DNA from: Arbacia lixula
Lineage: Eukaryota; Echinodermata; Echinoidea; Arbacioida; Arbaciidae
Reading direction: 5' to 3'
Length of the DNA: 64,000 nt
NCBI GenBank assembly: GCA_963669155.1
Contig: OZ022583.1
Coordinates: 6,964,866-7,028,865, forward strand
Below the pieces are notes generated by a model. The model was not told the DNA's origin. It ran no database searches and saw only the letters and a program-made list of their open reading frames with translations. This document shows positions 12,723 through 26,900 of the stretch, in pieces. Each line of letters opens with the position of its first letter. The first letter of the stretch is position 1. Position numbers and translations under genes: made by a program.

Positions 12723-14671
12723 TCGCTATGGCGATTAGTCCCGCCAATGTTGAATCAACTCAACCAAATGATTGCATTGCATGTATGATGTCATCGATGT
12801 TAGATTCTTTCGCGCATATTTTTGTTGATGTATGGTACTTGCCCGATAATCAAGCTTCCTAATGCCTACCTTGAGGTTTTGTTTAACTCTAAGCGTACAC
12901 GATCCAGATGGTTCATGCATTAACTCTATGGCAATGGGATACTCTAGGAGTCAATGGGTTAAGTTAATCCATTGGATGTGTGGTATATCCCAACTCAAAG
13001 TCCACTTGTGTGTGGAAAAATGATACATCTTTGCCCACGGAGCACCTTACGATATCCTGTAAGTAAACTTTTGTACTTATGTACTTATGCCCGAGATTTA
13101 ATGTCCCAAGCACTATTGTAGACAAAATATACGCACTAGACCTCATGAATAGTACACTCTGTAAGGCAAAGCAAAGTACCAGGGAACTGAATCTTAATGA
13201 TCAGCCAGTCAAGTCAGAGCAGGAAATTGGTGAGGACATTCAGACAAATCACTGTGAAATTTTAAAAAGAAATAGAGATTAGGAATTGTAAGCGTTCGCC
13301 CTATCAGTACCATCCATTGAACACAGCATATTGCTTGTGTGCCTGAGAGAGTTAACCCTAAAATCTCACGTTGCCTGTTCACTTTGTCAGCATGTGGCTA
13401 GTTTGATGCAGCCGTATGTGAGTAATTGTGCTTTGGGATAAAAACTAGTATGCACAAAACACAAACAACCAATAGAGCTTGCTTTTTTTTAAACTCTGTT
13501 AGCCTAACAGACTTGCCCATATTGGATTTCAGCGCTGGTGATTATGATTGTTCAGAAATGATTTTCTTACAACTCGTCAAGTTTTCTCAACCAATCTACA
13601 TCTATAGGCCTTTTTCTGCTCTAATATGAACACTCTGTAGTCCTTATCAGTGCCGTATATCTTCAAGGGCTTTGCTCTCCTGTAAATTATATACTGGTCT
13701 AGGATATGTCAAGGCAATGTGTCGAGATAAATCTCTGGTATGGTGCGTGGTAAGCAGCGTGGCTGTGATTATACATATGCAAATACGGTGACAGGAGATA
13801 TAAAGTTGGAAAAAAATACTGGTGCTATCTTCAACTAAACATCTCATGTATGACGACAGCGAAAAAAAAACACCCGCTCGCAATAAATGATCAGGTTGCC
13901 AACATACATTTTTATGCACACTTGCTACGCAATTTGTTTTGCATTTGACAACTCTAGCGCTTGTCTGAGGTGAGTCCAACATAGCAACTAGCATTGCGAG
14001 TCTTTGTGAACAAATTTGATTTAGTTTGCTTGAAACTAATAGGGCATTAACCTAATACCTAATTCTGTGAGGACATTTGTACAAGCCTTAAATGTGATAT
14101 CAACATTGTCTTTAAAATGCTAAGAACTGATTTCTCATTATATTGATGAAGTACTACGAGACCAGGGAATAATCATAAGTACTTCAAAGTTTTTAGAATG
14201 AGATCTTGCGCTTCTAGGTCAGTACTGTATTTTGTTACTAATCTCTTTATATCATCTTTATTTCTATCATCGCTTTTGCTAATTTGTTCAAGCTTCTCAT
14301 ACGAGTGTACTAAAAAAAGAATATAGTAAGATATAAAAGTATATAGTAGTATGTATTGTCTCATGTCTATCTCAAAAACATTCTATATAGTATACACTTC
14401 CACATTTTTAGTTCTAAATATATTAATGATTTGTTATTGTCGCTAAGTACCCTGTTTATAGAAAAGTCAGTACTAGACAGCATGCGACAAAATGATTGTA
14501 TGTATTTTTGTTTATTTCCTTTGCAAGTATAGGATTCTTTTTTCTCTGGTGTGAGAAAATGGCAGTGCAAAGACAACATGTGAGACAAATGCAGCTCAAT
14601 TAAATGAAAGATATACCAGCTATTACCAGTAGATCTCAATTTGTATTTTGTGCAAATTATGCCATTGATTT

Positions 14672-14716
14672 GTATAAAGAATATATATAAATATATATAT
14701 ATATTTATATATATGA
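14672..14716. repeat. (TA)n-rich simple repeat
   Basis: About 45 bp of ATATATAAATATATATATATAT. No other function visible. Confidence 0.7.
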
Positions 14717-16063
14717 ATTTTCTTTGTAAAAGTAAAATTTTAAAAAAGGAGACTAGAATCAATGAAAATTTAACAACATTAAGAGCAAAAATATGAAGAA
14801 TGATTAAAGATTAAAACAAATTCTTGAAGGAAATACAAGTAAAAGAGAATTTAATTGAGTGAAAAGAATAAGATTAACTTTATTTGTACAGAATGTGTAA
14901 ACAAAAAAAAGAATAAAAAAGTACAGATTAAAATCTTAATAAAATGAACCTCACCAAGAAGAGTGTTACAAAGATATTAAATTTGGTTATCAGGTGAAAA
15001 GAAAAAAGGACCACATAAATTTTGAATGATTATCATTTTGATAATCAGTTCTAATAATGTGATTTATGAAACCAGGGTTGAACATTTGTTCCTAACTTTT
15101 CTGTACTACATTTTGCACAGAGATGGCCAGACTTTATTACCATATTCATGAAAATATCAGTTATTCATATCTTTTTTCCTTTCTCTTAATATTGATCTGT
15201 GCTAACATAACCAATGATGAAGTATCAAACATAAAAATTGTCATGTGAACAAAAATGTAGAATGTATTGTCGTTATTTTACACACCATACGCAAAGATAG
15301 AAAAATAGTGCTTGCCTCCTTTTATAATCATTCCTTGGTTTAATTGTGCATCTGTGTTTGAATGTTTAGCATAAGGATATGTCAAAAATTCCTTACATAT
15401 CATTGTTAACGTTATTTTAGCTATAAGCTTTTGTATAACTGTGTAACCAAATGAAACTAATCACAGCTTCCAGAACATGCATATTGACCCATTCCTCTAA
15501 TTTCCTCTAATTTTTTATATTTGAATTAGTCACTAAATAGTTGGGGAAGCAATTATGTCTGTAATATATGTTATGCATGAAATATGTTTACTATCATCTT
15601 CAAAGTATCTCCGTACACATATATGTATATCTATATCTATATCTGAATATATATATATATTGACAAATTTTGAAATTTTGATTTATTTCTATTGTCTAGC
15701 TGTGCATCACCTGATTTCTGTACAATATATTATGCATGTTTATATATTTATATTGCAATAGAGAGTATGATTTACAAGAAAAATATTTAGTTTAGAGCTT
15801 ACATCATATGTTCCTAGTTTTGTGGTATTAAGAATTGGGGTACCTGTCGTGATATCGATCAAATTAGGATATGTTGTTCCTTTCTGTGAAATCCAGCTTT
15901 ATAAAGTAAAATGAACATTCAGTGGCAGATCCAGGTGTGCATGCATGTGTGTATGGGGGGGGGGGGGGATATAAAAGGGATGTTCCCTCCATTTTTTTGG
16001 CTCAAGAAAAAATACACTTTCCTCATAACCTCTCCAATCTTTTTTTTTTTAAACAATAACCAA

Positions 16064-16270
16064 ATCTTGATTGATTGATTGATTGATTGATATATTTATT
16101 TATGTATTTATTTATTATTATTATTATTTTTTTATTATTATTATTATTATTATTTTATTATTATTATTATTATTATTGTTTTTTTTTTTTTTTTTGGGGG
16201 GGGCTTTTTATTGGTATTATTATTATTATGTGTGTGTGTGTGTGTGTGTGTGTGTGGGGGGGGGGGGGTA
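16064..16270. repeat. Compound simple repeat: (TTGA)n, (ATT)n, poly-T, poly-G, (GT)n
   Basis: A run of GATTGATTGATT is followed by TTATTATTA repeats, a poly-T tract, a G tract, further TTATTA units, a (GT)13-like tract and another G tract. The phenylalanine/tyrosine/isoleucine open frames across it are repeat artefacts. Confidence 0.9.
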
Positions 16271-19200
16271 CTGACCACTTGAAACAAATTTGCCTACATA
16301 GCATGCCTCTTCCGTGGATCTGCTACTTAATGTAGGTGAAAAACATATTCCAAATGTGAAATGCCCCATGCAGTTGCTATACAATGTGGTTAGCAACATT
16401 TGCAAAGTAACTTCTTTGAGTTCATATTGAATATGGTAACTTCCAAATATGTGGAGGTATTTAGATTTTTCTTTTTTGGGCTTTTTTAATGCCCTCATTT
16501 ATATATCTTTGAAAGCATGTTGATTTTGATTTATGTTAGCTTGCCATTTCATACAGCTCAAAATGTTGCATAGTATCTATAGAGAATTTTTATAGAATAA
16601 TTTGTTATACTGTATGTAGAGAAGTCATTTCATGGTGCTGATGCAACAGGTATGCTTGTATTGCAAAAATGAATTTTAGATTGTTTCTTCTTAATTTTTG
16701 TAAAATGTATTTTCTTGCTGCAGGATCAATGTTGTTTGAGAGATGAAATACATTGATATTTGGAAACTTTATCATATATGGTATATGATGACGCAAAATA
16801 AATATTTTGTTTTGCATGTTTTTTCGTACAGTTTATTTCGCTTTTTAAAAAAAAAATTACTTTGACAGGGTTAATGTTACTTTTGCTGTGTTTTTTGTAT
16901 GTTAAGAGACAGCAAAAAGAAATTTCAAACCAAAGCTACATTTTGATCAAAGAAGTATTATCTCAAGTTGAGTAGAATGCAAATAAACTAAATGTCATTT
17001 TAAATATTCAATCAAATTCCTAAAAATCATTACCATGACATCTATAATCTTATGATTTTTTTCAATAGATGCAAAGTTTTGCATTATGAAAAGTTGAAAT
17101 TATGGAGAAGTAAAATGAACTTTATTGTTTGAATGTAGGTGATTTGATTTACCATTAGCTAAGGAAGCCAGGTGGTTCATGTGTTATGCCCATGGGAATG
17201 AGATAATCTAGGAGTTATAAGGTTAATGCATCTCAAATGCAACCTTAAAATTAATTAATGAATAAATTCAAATGTAATTGAATTATTGACTGCGTGGTAG
17301 GGTGCACATATTTGAATTTGGAGCTTATTATATGCAATGGTAGCTTTATGTGTTACTCTCTAAAAAAAATCCATCTTCTAAGGAAGCTCCGATGAAGGAA
17401 TAATTTATTATTTGTTGGTTTGCAGACAAATGTAGAGGACTGTCCATTAAAATTATATTTGCTTTAAACATATGTTTTTGTAAACAAATTGTACGATACT
17501 TTTGGTAAGGTAGCCTAAATGAAGATTGTGTTTTGATCGTTGTACAACCAAAGATAGAGGTCTAGCATTTCAATTGATATTTGCTTTAACATCAACTACA
17601 GACCAAGTGCATGTAGAAAGAATTGTTATATTTGGATGGTTGTGTTTCCATTTCTTGATGTGATAATGTTAGGGTGTTTTGTATTAGATATATAATCACA
17701 CATTAATGTTGTGAATTATGATAATAATCAAGCAGAATTATTTTATTTTCATGGAGTTCATTCATAATCGCATGACATAGAAAGTCAGAAATGTGAAAAG
17801 AAGAGAAATGATTTAATTGAGTTATTTACCATTTCTTTCTTACTTACATTTTTGAAACTATGAACAAAACATCTTGTCATGGCATAGTCTTTATGAGAAT
17901 GAAATAGTGAATGTTTTATTTTGAATTACAGATATTTAGTTTTTTACCTTGCCTAGTAGTTTGGGATAACTTGCCAATCTTTTCATTTTTTTTTTTACTA
18001 ATGAGAACAAGTGTAATTTTAATATTTCAATGCCATTTGTGAAAGACAGTAATGTTTTAATTTGCTTTTATTTTATATTTAAATCTAGTAGAGGGAAAGC
18101 AAACCTTCCAGCTCCTTCCAATTCACTACAACAAAATATATGATTTTCCTTGAAATTATTATGTTAATGCATCTCTTCATGTTTGCAGTTTTCTGTAATG
18201 TGGAAGAAAAATCAACAATTAAAATTAGGGATGTGCTTTCTCAAAGTGACTTCAGAAGAGGAAAAGAAATGAATGCAAAATGTTGCTCAATATTTTGTTT
18301 TGGTATTTCTAAATTTTGTATAACATCACTACGCATCTTCAGGTATTTTTTTTTTTTTGTTGACTAGTTTTTATGTTTTGAATCACTCCTGTCTGATTGT
18401 ACTATATTCCAGTAAACCGTAATTAAGCCATCCACTCCAAATTAGTGACCACAAGCCTTTTATTGTTTGTACCAAATACCGTTCATACGCTTCTCTTCCA
18501 TTCCAATCAACATCCAGATTCCCTTCAGAAACCAATGTTATGTGCACGCTCGTGTGTATGATTTCCGCGTATTTTTAGAGACGTGTACCAAGATGCATCT
18601 TATTTGTTGATTTTACAAAAAAAATGTAAGCAAAACAAAAAAGAAAGTACTTAATAATACCTCAAGTGTGATATACATACAAGTATATGTTTGTAACTTT
18701 GAAGCATGTATGTTGAAAACAGCAAAGTTATTTATGTATGGCAATCTGCTTTTCTTGAATTTTGTTACTTGTTTCGACATATTGTTGCCTAATGTCTTGG
18801 ATTTTGTTCTCTAGTCGCTGAAATGTAAGTTGTGTTTTTGTGTTGTATTGTACGGAATGCTACATGGAGAGTACGTCTGTGAACTGTCTGTACAAAGAAA
18901 TACATATTACACTTGTCTTAGTTCATTTATGTGGGCAAAACCTTTTTTTGTATAGCTTTTTTCACTCATGTATGTATATTATCTCTATGCCAGTCTACCG
19001 CAAAGTATATATAAATATATGTATATATCTTGCGATATCTCATGTCCTTTTTGTACCAGGTCACACACACAAGAACTTGAAAAAATGTACTAAAAAAGGT
19101 ACTTTTTCTCCACCTCATTCTGTATAGCCATTTTATACATGAAGCATGCATTTTGGCAAGGCAGACAACTTTTTTCATGCAATGATAGCTTGTAGCATCC

Positions 19201-20089
19201 GATGATAATTTATTATGTTTTAGTTATTATACTCTTTGATATATATATGATATAATGCAAAAAAGGGAATATTAGTCAGATAAAGATTAGGTCACATTAT
19301 TATGTACCGTACTATTATAATTATGTAGCGTCAACTCAGTGCTCAGATATCTACGATATATATTATATATTACCAAATGATTAAATAAAAAGTACTGTAC
19401 CAGAACAAGACGATTTTGTGTTGCCGTTGTGATGCTTGTTGTATGACTGAACAAGGGGAGAGAAAAAGGCTTGACACTTTATTCTGGTTCCTATAGAGCA
19501 CTGAAAAGTGATGACAGATACGCGTTGTCGAGACAACTGGTTCTAAACTATGTGGGTAGAGCATATAGCAGTGCTCCCAGAGTACTCGACATGAGCTCGC
19601 TAGACAATGTCGGGCCAGTAAATCACTCTATTTTTTAAAGGATATTGCCTAAACCCAGACACCTGCATAACAATAGATATGACACCACTTTGGTACTCTA
19701 TAATGTGCAGTGTTTGTAAGGGAAATGAAAACATGTGTATCGCTAGAACTTGTTTGATTGGCAAAGCTTGGTACAGTGTATAAACATAAAATAGGACAGA
19801 GAGTGAGTGATAAAAAGAAAAAGATGAGCTGATATGTGCGTGCAAATCGGCAGTTTGGTACAGAGGCCTAAAGAGAGAGAGATAGGAAAATAGACAGAGA
19901 GAGTTAAGACTATGGCATGAGTATACAAATCAACAAACCGGTTCCTTAGTAAAGATGGTAATAGAGAAAGAGAAATACAAAAAGAAATGCAGAGATGGAA
20001 TTAAGACTGTATAGAAACTATGGAGAGAGATGGAGAGGACAGAACTTCAGAGAGAGTTGAGACCATTTGTATGTGTGAAATTGTGTAAA

Positions 20090-20440
20090 GAAATCAAAAT
20101 AGCTTGGAAAAGATTACCAAAAATAGAGGGATCAAAGGAGACTAAAGAGGGAGTTTAGACAGTTTTGAACGTGCATTTTTTTTTTCACAACCATGTGTAT
20201 GTACGAGCATGTGTATAAAAAAATCAACATAGCTTGGTAAAGATTACCAAAATAGTGAGACCAGATAAGAAGACTGGAGAGGGAGTTTAAACAGTTTTGT
20301 CTGTACGTTATGTCTGTATGTTATCATTTTTTTTTCACCACCGTGTGTATGTGCGAACATGTGTATACAAATCAACAAAGCTTGGTAAAGATTACCAAAG
20401 AAGACTCGAGAAGGAGTTTAGACTGTTTTGTATGTGTGTA
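20090..20440. repeat. Degenerate tandem repeat, unit about 125 bp, three copies
   Basis: The words AGCTTGGTAAAGATTACCAAA and GGGAGTTTAGACAGTTTTG recur at about 20100, 20225 and 20375, each with a poly-T and CATGTGTAT segment between. A weaker, older copy may begin near 19920. Confidence 0.7.
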
Positions 20441-20481
20441 TGTATGTATAAGCAGCTGCTTTTAAAGCATGTTATATAGGA

Positions 20482-20487
20482 AATAAA
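20482..20487 (+). terminator. Candidate poly(A) signal AATAAA, plus strand
   Basis: AATAAA follows a TATATAGG context about 95 nt before the inferred end of the convergent DERL2 transcript. It could be the last polyadenylation signal of gene A. Several earlier AATAAA hexamers exist (for example near 16796), so the assignment is weak. Confidence 0.3.
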
Positions 20488-20580
20488 CTCAATTTGATGG
20501 AAGCATTGGACATGAGCACTTTACTGAAAACCAAGTGGACCAAAGAATTGACAAAATTACATTGGCAATAATCTGTCATC

Positions 20581-20603
20581 TTTATTCAATGAGATACTTT
20601 ATT
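20581..20603 (-). terminator. Candidate poly(A) signals for DERL2
   Basis: TTTATT on the plus strand at 20581-20586 and 20598-20603 gives two minus-strand AATAAA hexamers. They are the most distal ones before the plus-strand hexamer at 20482. A DERL2 3'UTR ending here would be about 3.2 kb, which is long but possible; nearer signals may be used instead. Confidence 0.3.
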
Positions 20604-23600
20604 TGTGACATAATTACATGACACAATGACAAATAGATCGTCATAATTTAACGAGCCATCGAAGCTGTGTGCTGTACAAATTTGATGGTTCATAAAAATG
20701 TCAACATGTGTAATACTATGCGCCCACATACAGAAATCAAAGTACTGATTTGCAAAGACTTGATTGCTTTCAACTGAATGGCTTAATCAGCTGGTAATTC
20801 TCAGTGACTCATTAAAACCTAAAATATGGTCGATTCAAGGAGTAACAGAAAACTCAAAAGAGATATAGATTGGCAAAAAAAATAAACTTGAGGAAAATCA
20901 TATTCAATAAAGTTATAAATCTTCACAGAATCCCAACCTCTACCCCAATAGCCTTTAACCGATCATATACAAGAATATAATCATGAAATATATTGTTAGA
21001 TATCTACAAGGCGATTCCTTCACAGGATCCTTACATCAAATGAGAACATGGCCTGTATTTAAAGTACAACAGTTCCGTCATGATGGATGTATCCAATCAT
21101 CTCATCATGTCATATAAAATATCTTTTACATGTACAGGTACTTTCCTAAACTCAGAAAACAGCTTAAATGGTTATGTAACCTTCAAAAGACCCCCCCCCC
21201 CCCTCCCCAATCCCTACTCAACTTTTAAATGTCTAAATTTATCAAATTTCAGAAATGTTTTGCTTTTGTCTAGTTGAAAGCTTTCTCATACTCAACTTTT
21301 GCCCCAAATTGCCTGGCTTAATTTCTGCTTTTATCAACAAACCTACATTGGGGTGCATTTTCCCTTCAACAGCTATAAAGACCAATGTATATCTGAGGTC
21401 TACTTTGAACCTGAAAATGTATTCCACAAAGCTATGAATACATTAAATGATACAAAGTTTCAGTTAAGAATTCTTGTATTTTCATGTTTGTTTGTTGTTT
21501 CACTTGAACCTCCCATCTTCAAACATCACAGGTTCCCTTTGGTGTAATTCTGGCAATCATGATAAATATTTCAGTTAAAAGGCTTATCAAATGCACTGGA
21601 AGAATGGCTTTCAGATCAATTACAAAAATGATGATACATGATATGACAGAGACCAGTTACACAAATTATAATTAGAAGTACTCCTTCACATCCCGGATAA
21701 AATGGTATTCCTACATCTGCATAATATATATATATTTTTTTGTTCATAGAAACAAGGATACCAAAGGTATACAAGGTTTTTGCCTTTACTTGCTTGCCAG
21801 AATGTTATCGAAAATGCAAAACATTCAGAATATTTTACTTCGGTAACACTTCCTTTAAAAAACTGCTGACATACTGTCTATTCATCTTCACAGTCATATA
21901 TAGTTGGCCAACCTCAGTGTATCATATACCGGTAATAATAATGAAAAGTATGTCGCTGCATGGTGCATTTTGTGATGACTTTTCACTATATGACGTCTGG
22001 AGAATTGTTAATGTGCTTAGTGCGTCATATCCACTTGCATTTTCATATTGCGTAAGATTGATCAGTTCTTGTTACAAATTTGCTGAGAACTCCCTGCCAT
22101 GAAGCCTTTGTGATGTCTCCAGTCCAGTGTTCTCTTGGGTACAGAGAGGCAATGTAAATGGAATGCCACGTCACATAAAACTCTAAATAAAGACAAGGTA
22201 TTACATGACCAACTCCTTGCAGCATTACCTGGAATATCTGGAATAGCAGCATGATTGATATATCTTTATGACGATGGTAGAATACAAACAATATTGGGTT
22301 GCCTAGAGGATATTGCAGACGACACAATCCAATCAGTCGTTCGACTCTGTGACTGGCTGAATCTAAGGACCCGGTCATTGGATTTGTGCGAGAAGGTGAC
22401 GTCATATTTACAGTCGTAGGCCCTTACGACTTCAGAATCATGGACAAATGGTCTCATTGGCACTGGCCTTTACTATAAAGTAAAATACACGGCCTTTCAC
22501 TACAGGAAGCCTTTATTGAAGAGATGCCAACCTTCACCTTTCCCCTCTCCCCCCCCCCCCCCCCCCACCTCCTTAAGAAAAAGAGGAAAATATAAATTGT
22601 TCTCCATCATAATTCACAAGCAAAAAATATTACTTTGTAAGAGAGCATTACTCCCACCATAAGACACCAATATCAAAGAACAGAAAAGAGTTAATGATCA
22701 CTTTTATACAGTATTCCATTATACAATATAAAGTACACTCACAGAATTAAAAATAAAAGAAGAAAATATGACAAATTACTGTTGGCGACTCTTTATTCTT
22801 GAATAATTAGCCAGCTGACATTAATAAAACATGGGTATTAAGAGCAAACCCTCCGGCTAATTGCAACCCTCTTTGAGTCAAGTCCACTTTCCTATCAATT
22901 CTAGCTGGTTTTTCTTCACAAATCCACCAGCGGACCCATCGGTACTATGCAGAGTGATACCCCTCTCATTGCCATGGGCTCATTCGATGTGCTATACAGC
23001 AATGGTCTCTTTATGCCTTGGTACTAAGGGGGTTAATCCTCTTATTACCATGGGCTCATTCACTGTGTCATAAAGCAATGGTCTCTTTATGCCTTGAGAC
23101 TAAGTAGGTCAATAAACAAAAGAAAGGGCATGGTGATGTCCAAGACCCTGGGCAGTTTGGGATGGGCTGATCTCTTCCTTGACCTCTCTCGGCCTCTGGA
23201 CTCTTGTCCTTGTTCTTCAGGTTTGGACGTCTAACCATTAATGGTGACTAACCAAGCAGACACAAGCTGGTATTGGGTTTATACAGATTTCTCTCCTGGC
23301 CACCTTGTTTTAGATTTCTGTTCTTGTTCTTCAGTTCTAGAATCCTACCATATTTGGTGACTCTCCATGAAGAAACAAGCTGGTGATATTCTTATTCCTC
23401 TCCTGATCTCCTTCCTTGTTTCTAGACTTCTGTTCTTGATCTTTTATTCTAGATCTCTTCCATAATTGGTGACTCTGGAAATATGATGTCCTGATTTCTC
23501 TCCTGGCCGCCCCATTCTAGATTTCCGTTCTTGTCTTTCAATTGTAGACGTCTTCCACTTTCGGTGACTACTCAAGCAAGGACAATCTGATTCTATATCA

Positions 23601-23802
23601 GTCCCTCTCTCTTACTTCTATATGCTTGAGATCCAACCAGCTTTGGTCATGGATCTAAATCTCGTCAAAAAACGTTCTACGTCTAATTCCTTATTGCAGA
23701 TCCAGTCCTCTTCTCAAACTGCACGTTGTCACATTCTTGACCCTGTGCCCTCTTGAGCTTAGTCTCTATCTTTTGGTCCTATGTTTGGTCCAGGGTCTAG
23801 TC
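20604..23802 (-). other. Possible DERL2 3'UTR with short tandem repeats
   Basis: No exon is supportable between the DERL2 stop codon and the convergent poly(A) signals. The region contains C homopolymers at 21190-21202 and 22548-22567. A 75-90 bp tandem pair at about 22950-23105 has GCCATGGGCTCATTC and GGTCTCTTTATGCCTTG in both copies. A degenerate series of units of about 115-130 bp runs over 23200-23580 (TTCTAGA, TTCTGTTCTTG, TTGGTGACT). Confidence 0.35.
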
Positions 23803-23923
23803 CTACTCTTGGTCCTCCTCAGGGGGTGGTTGGTCCCCTCCCCAGTCATAGCCCCCAGGGCGCTCCTCTTCCGGGAGGGGGTTGTAGTTGGGGTCTTCTG
23901 GGACAGTATCCAGTATCGTTTTT
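23803..23923 (-). CDS. DERL2: DERL2 exon 6 (C-terminal tail, stop)
   Basis: The acceptor CTGCAG precedes AAAAACGATACTGG. The first A completes a Leu codon split with exon 5. It encodes [20 protein letters not shown], then [11 protein letters not shown] and an acidic proline-rich end, stop TAG at 23805-23803. Confidence 0.93.
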
Positions 23924-26900
23924 CTGCAGGAGAAGAAGAAAAAACATAATTGCATGGGATTCTGATTCTGTAATTCTGTAATTTTGTAATTACCATGAAA
24001 CAAGCACAACTTTCACAAATGACTGCATGGGGTACTCTAAATTCTCTTATTATTATTATGAAACAAAGCACAATTTTTCACTATTTGTGAAGTTCTATGT
24101 AAATGCAAGTTAACCCCCTCTTTAAAAAACATTCTGCAAGTGAAGAAAAGAAGCCACTAACTACACGAGATCCACTCACCTCTGTCATTATCAAGAAACA
24201 AATACACTTGTTCACATTTTGTGTGACATATTTAAAGTAAATACTAGTCAACCCAATGTTGAAAGAAGATTCTGTAAAAAAGACCACCTGTTTGTAAAGA
24301 ACATTGACCTTGAATCCCTTCGTAATTTGTATGTAATTCGACCTGCGTCTGTCCATTTCTGATCTCATACATTAGTACGCTAGGGGTGGTATTACAGAAT
24401 GATAACTTTGGAGAAATCTTATCCTAAGTGGTATTCCAGAACGATCTTAACTTTTCTCCTCACTCTGCTCCTAAGATTTCTCGTAAGTTTTCTCCTATCT
24501 TTATGCAAATTTATGCAAATCATAAAGTTAGGAGGATTGGTATTCCAGAATGCGCATAAGAGAGGATTTAGGATAAAACTTAGGATAGCCTCCCCCCTGT
24601 CTTAGCCATTCATAACACACGCAATAAAAAAGAGCAGCATTTATTTGCGTAAGCGCGAATACATGATTGATGTGCGCGCACATAGTTGCGCGTCCACAAA
24701 GTTAGGATCAATCCAAGGGGGACGAGGGCCCAATGAGATGCTGTGATGATTGGCTGTTCATAAATGAAACACTTCCCTCCATTGGCTAATAAATGCGCAC
24801 TGGGTGGAGTCAAACCCTCCCTAATTTACTTTAAGAGAGTCCTAAGAGGATGTTCTGTAATACCAATTTCTTGCTCTCTTAGGCACCTCCTAACTCAGGG
24901 ACTTAGGAGAAAACTTAGGAGAAAACTTAGGATAACTTCTGTAATACCACCCTAGACCAGAAGCGGACATGACTGCAAACAAAATCTTAATGTTGCTGCA
25001 CGTTGAACTGTGGGACTCTTTCTTATGTGCAGCTTGGAGAATTGTAGGAAGTTTCTTGATTCCCCCACGGAGTAAATCCCTGGTGCCAAAGCAATATGCA
25101 GCAGTAAACAGCTCTCGTGTGAACACAGCTGTACTAGGTTAACCCATTGTGTGCCAGAAAAAATGCTGCTCTATGGGATTTGTGTGTATTGCTTGTGAAA
25201 AATAACACATGTGATACTCAAAGGGTTAAAGGTAGTATACTGTACTAGGAATGCAAAAAGGCCTTAAAAAGGTGATCATGAGCAATCTTCTTGCCAATGG
25301 TATTAGATTCATGTATTGTCCATTTTTAGAAACTTGCTGAAAGTTATTTACCCTCATTTGATCCACATTTGGAATAGTTAGTGATTAAATCACAAATCCT
25401 CGAAATGTTCGGCCCGAACAATTTGAGGATTTGTGATAAAATCACTAGTTATTCCAAATGTGGACAATTTTAGGGCAAAGAATTTTCAGCAAGTTTCTAA
25501 AATAGACAATACATGAATTTAAACCATTGGCAAGAAGATTGCTCACAATCACCTTTTGAAGGCCTTTTTGTCTTCCCAGTACAGTATACTACCTTTAATG
25601 AACGCATTTGAATGACTCTACCACTTACAGAATGCCTGGAGTTTTTAGCAGCTTGAAGCCTCCTCGCTGGGTGGGGAACACGTCTTCCAGGAAGTAGTAT
25701 ATATGGCCAACAACCATGCCTGATGAGGAATCAAGGAGGGAAGAGTAAATTTAGCTTGCGGTTTGCAGAAATTATGAAAATGTTTACACACAGGCATGCA
25801 CACTAAACTCGAGTCTGAGACATGGGGATATGACCATCTACTAGCATTGTTTACTCTGAGAGATTGCCCTAACTATTTTATTAACATTTTAAAACATACT
25901 TAACTGCTCCTTAAAATGCAACTGAAACATGCACCTTCATGATTAATACCGTGTGAATGCCTGACAGGAAAAGCATAATGCAAATTGGAGGATGAAAGAA
26001 TTCATTCAGATTCAGAACATCCCTTTTCTTGCTGTTTTTTACTAAAATTTGGGCCAATCAGTGACAGCACCATGCCTAAGACACAGCACTAGGCTAACAA
26101 TGCACATTTAGGATTAATCTTGGAGGTGCATGGAACTCAATTGGTAGTTTTCATCAACTAGAACACAGGGTTAGCAGTTATATTGCTATTGACTCATTTT
26201 CAAAGAAGCCTGAAAAATGGGAGAAATGTAACGCATCAGGGGAGTGGTTCACCAAGCTGGTCATAAGCTAAGAACAACTTTACGCTCGACTGGTAACCCT
26301 TTCTTTTGCTAAAAGAGATATCCCCAATTTGTTCATGTTTTAACATAAAGTGGAAGTTTTTTTTCAACAATCTAAATCAAATTTGAGAAATCATACACTT
26401 TGTATTCAGACAATTGTTCAACAAGAATTTTAATTAATCAAGATCAGATTTCACGTTGATGGGAATTAAAATCACTGAGAATCTGATGTAGCACAAGAAA
26501 GGGTCACCAATTGTGCTTAAAGTTGTCCGTAGCTTAAAAACAGCTTGGTGAAACACATCCAAGGGCCTTCATCAACACACCGTGTGACAGACAGAATTGC
26601 GCTCTATGGGATTTGTATGTACAGCTTACTCTCGATACAACGAGCACGGATATAACGAGGTTTCGTTATAACGAGGGAAATATCTCGGGCCCAAAATTGT
26701 CTACATGCAAACCTATGGTGCACTACGCCGCTTACAACGAGCACGGTTATAACGAGATTTCGTTATAACGAGCTTATCATGTTGACCCCAAGACAAAGAA
26801 AAACATAACAATTGTGTCCGTTACAACGAGGAACGAAAAATTGAGGGCGAGCGGGCTGAAAGCAATCTTCTTACACACGTATTGCTTTGGCAACGCGTGG

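Larger units (their letters stand above)
12723..20500 (+). other. Long AT-rich stretch, possible 3'UTR of gene A
   Basis: After the TAG at 12720 there is no further credible exon on either strand for about 7.8 kb. Base composition is strongly AT-rich with many T-rich runs, as in long animal 3'UTRs. Candidate AATAAA hexamers occur, the last at 20482-20487, immediately before the convergent DERL2 end. Short dispersed repeats (12900-12970 and 17157-17230 share GGTTCATG...CTAGGAGT) lie inside. I cannot say where transcription ends. Confidence 0.3.
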
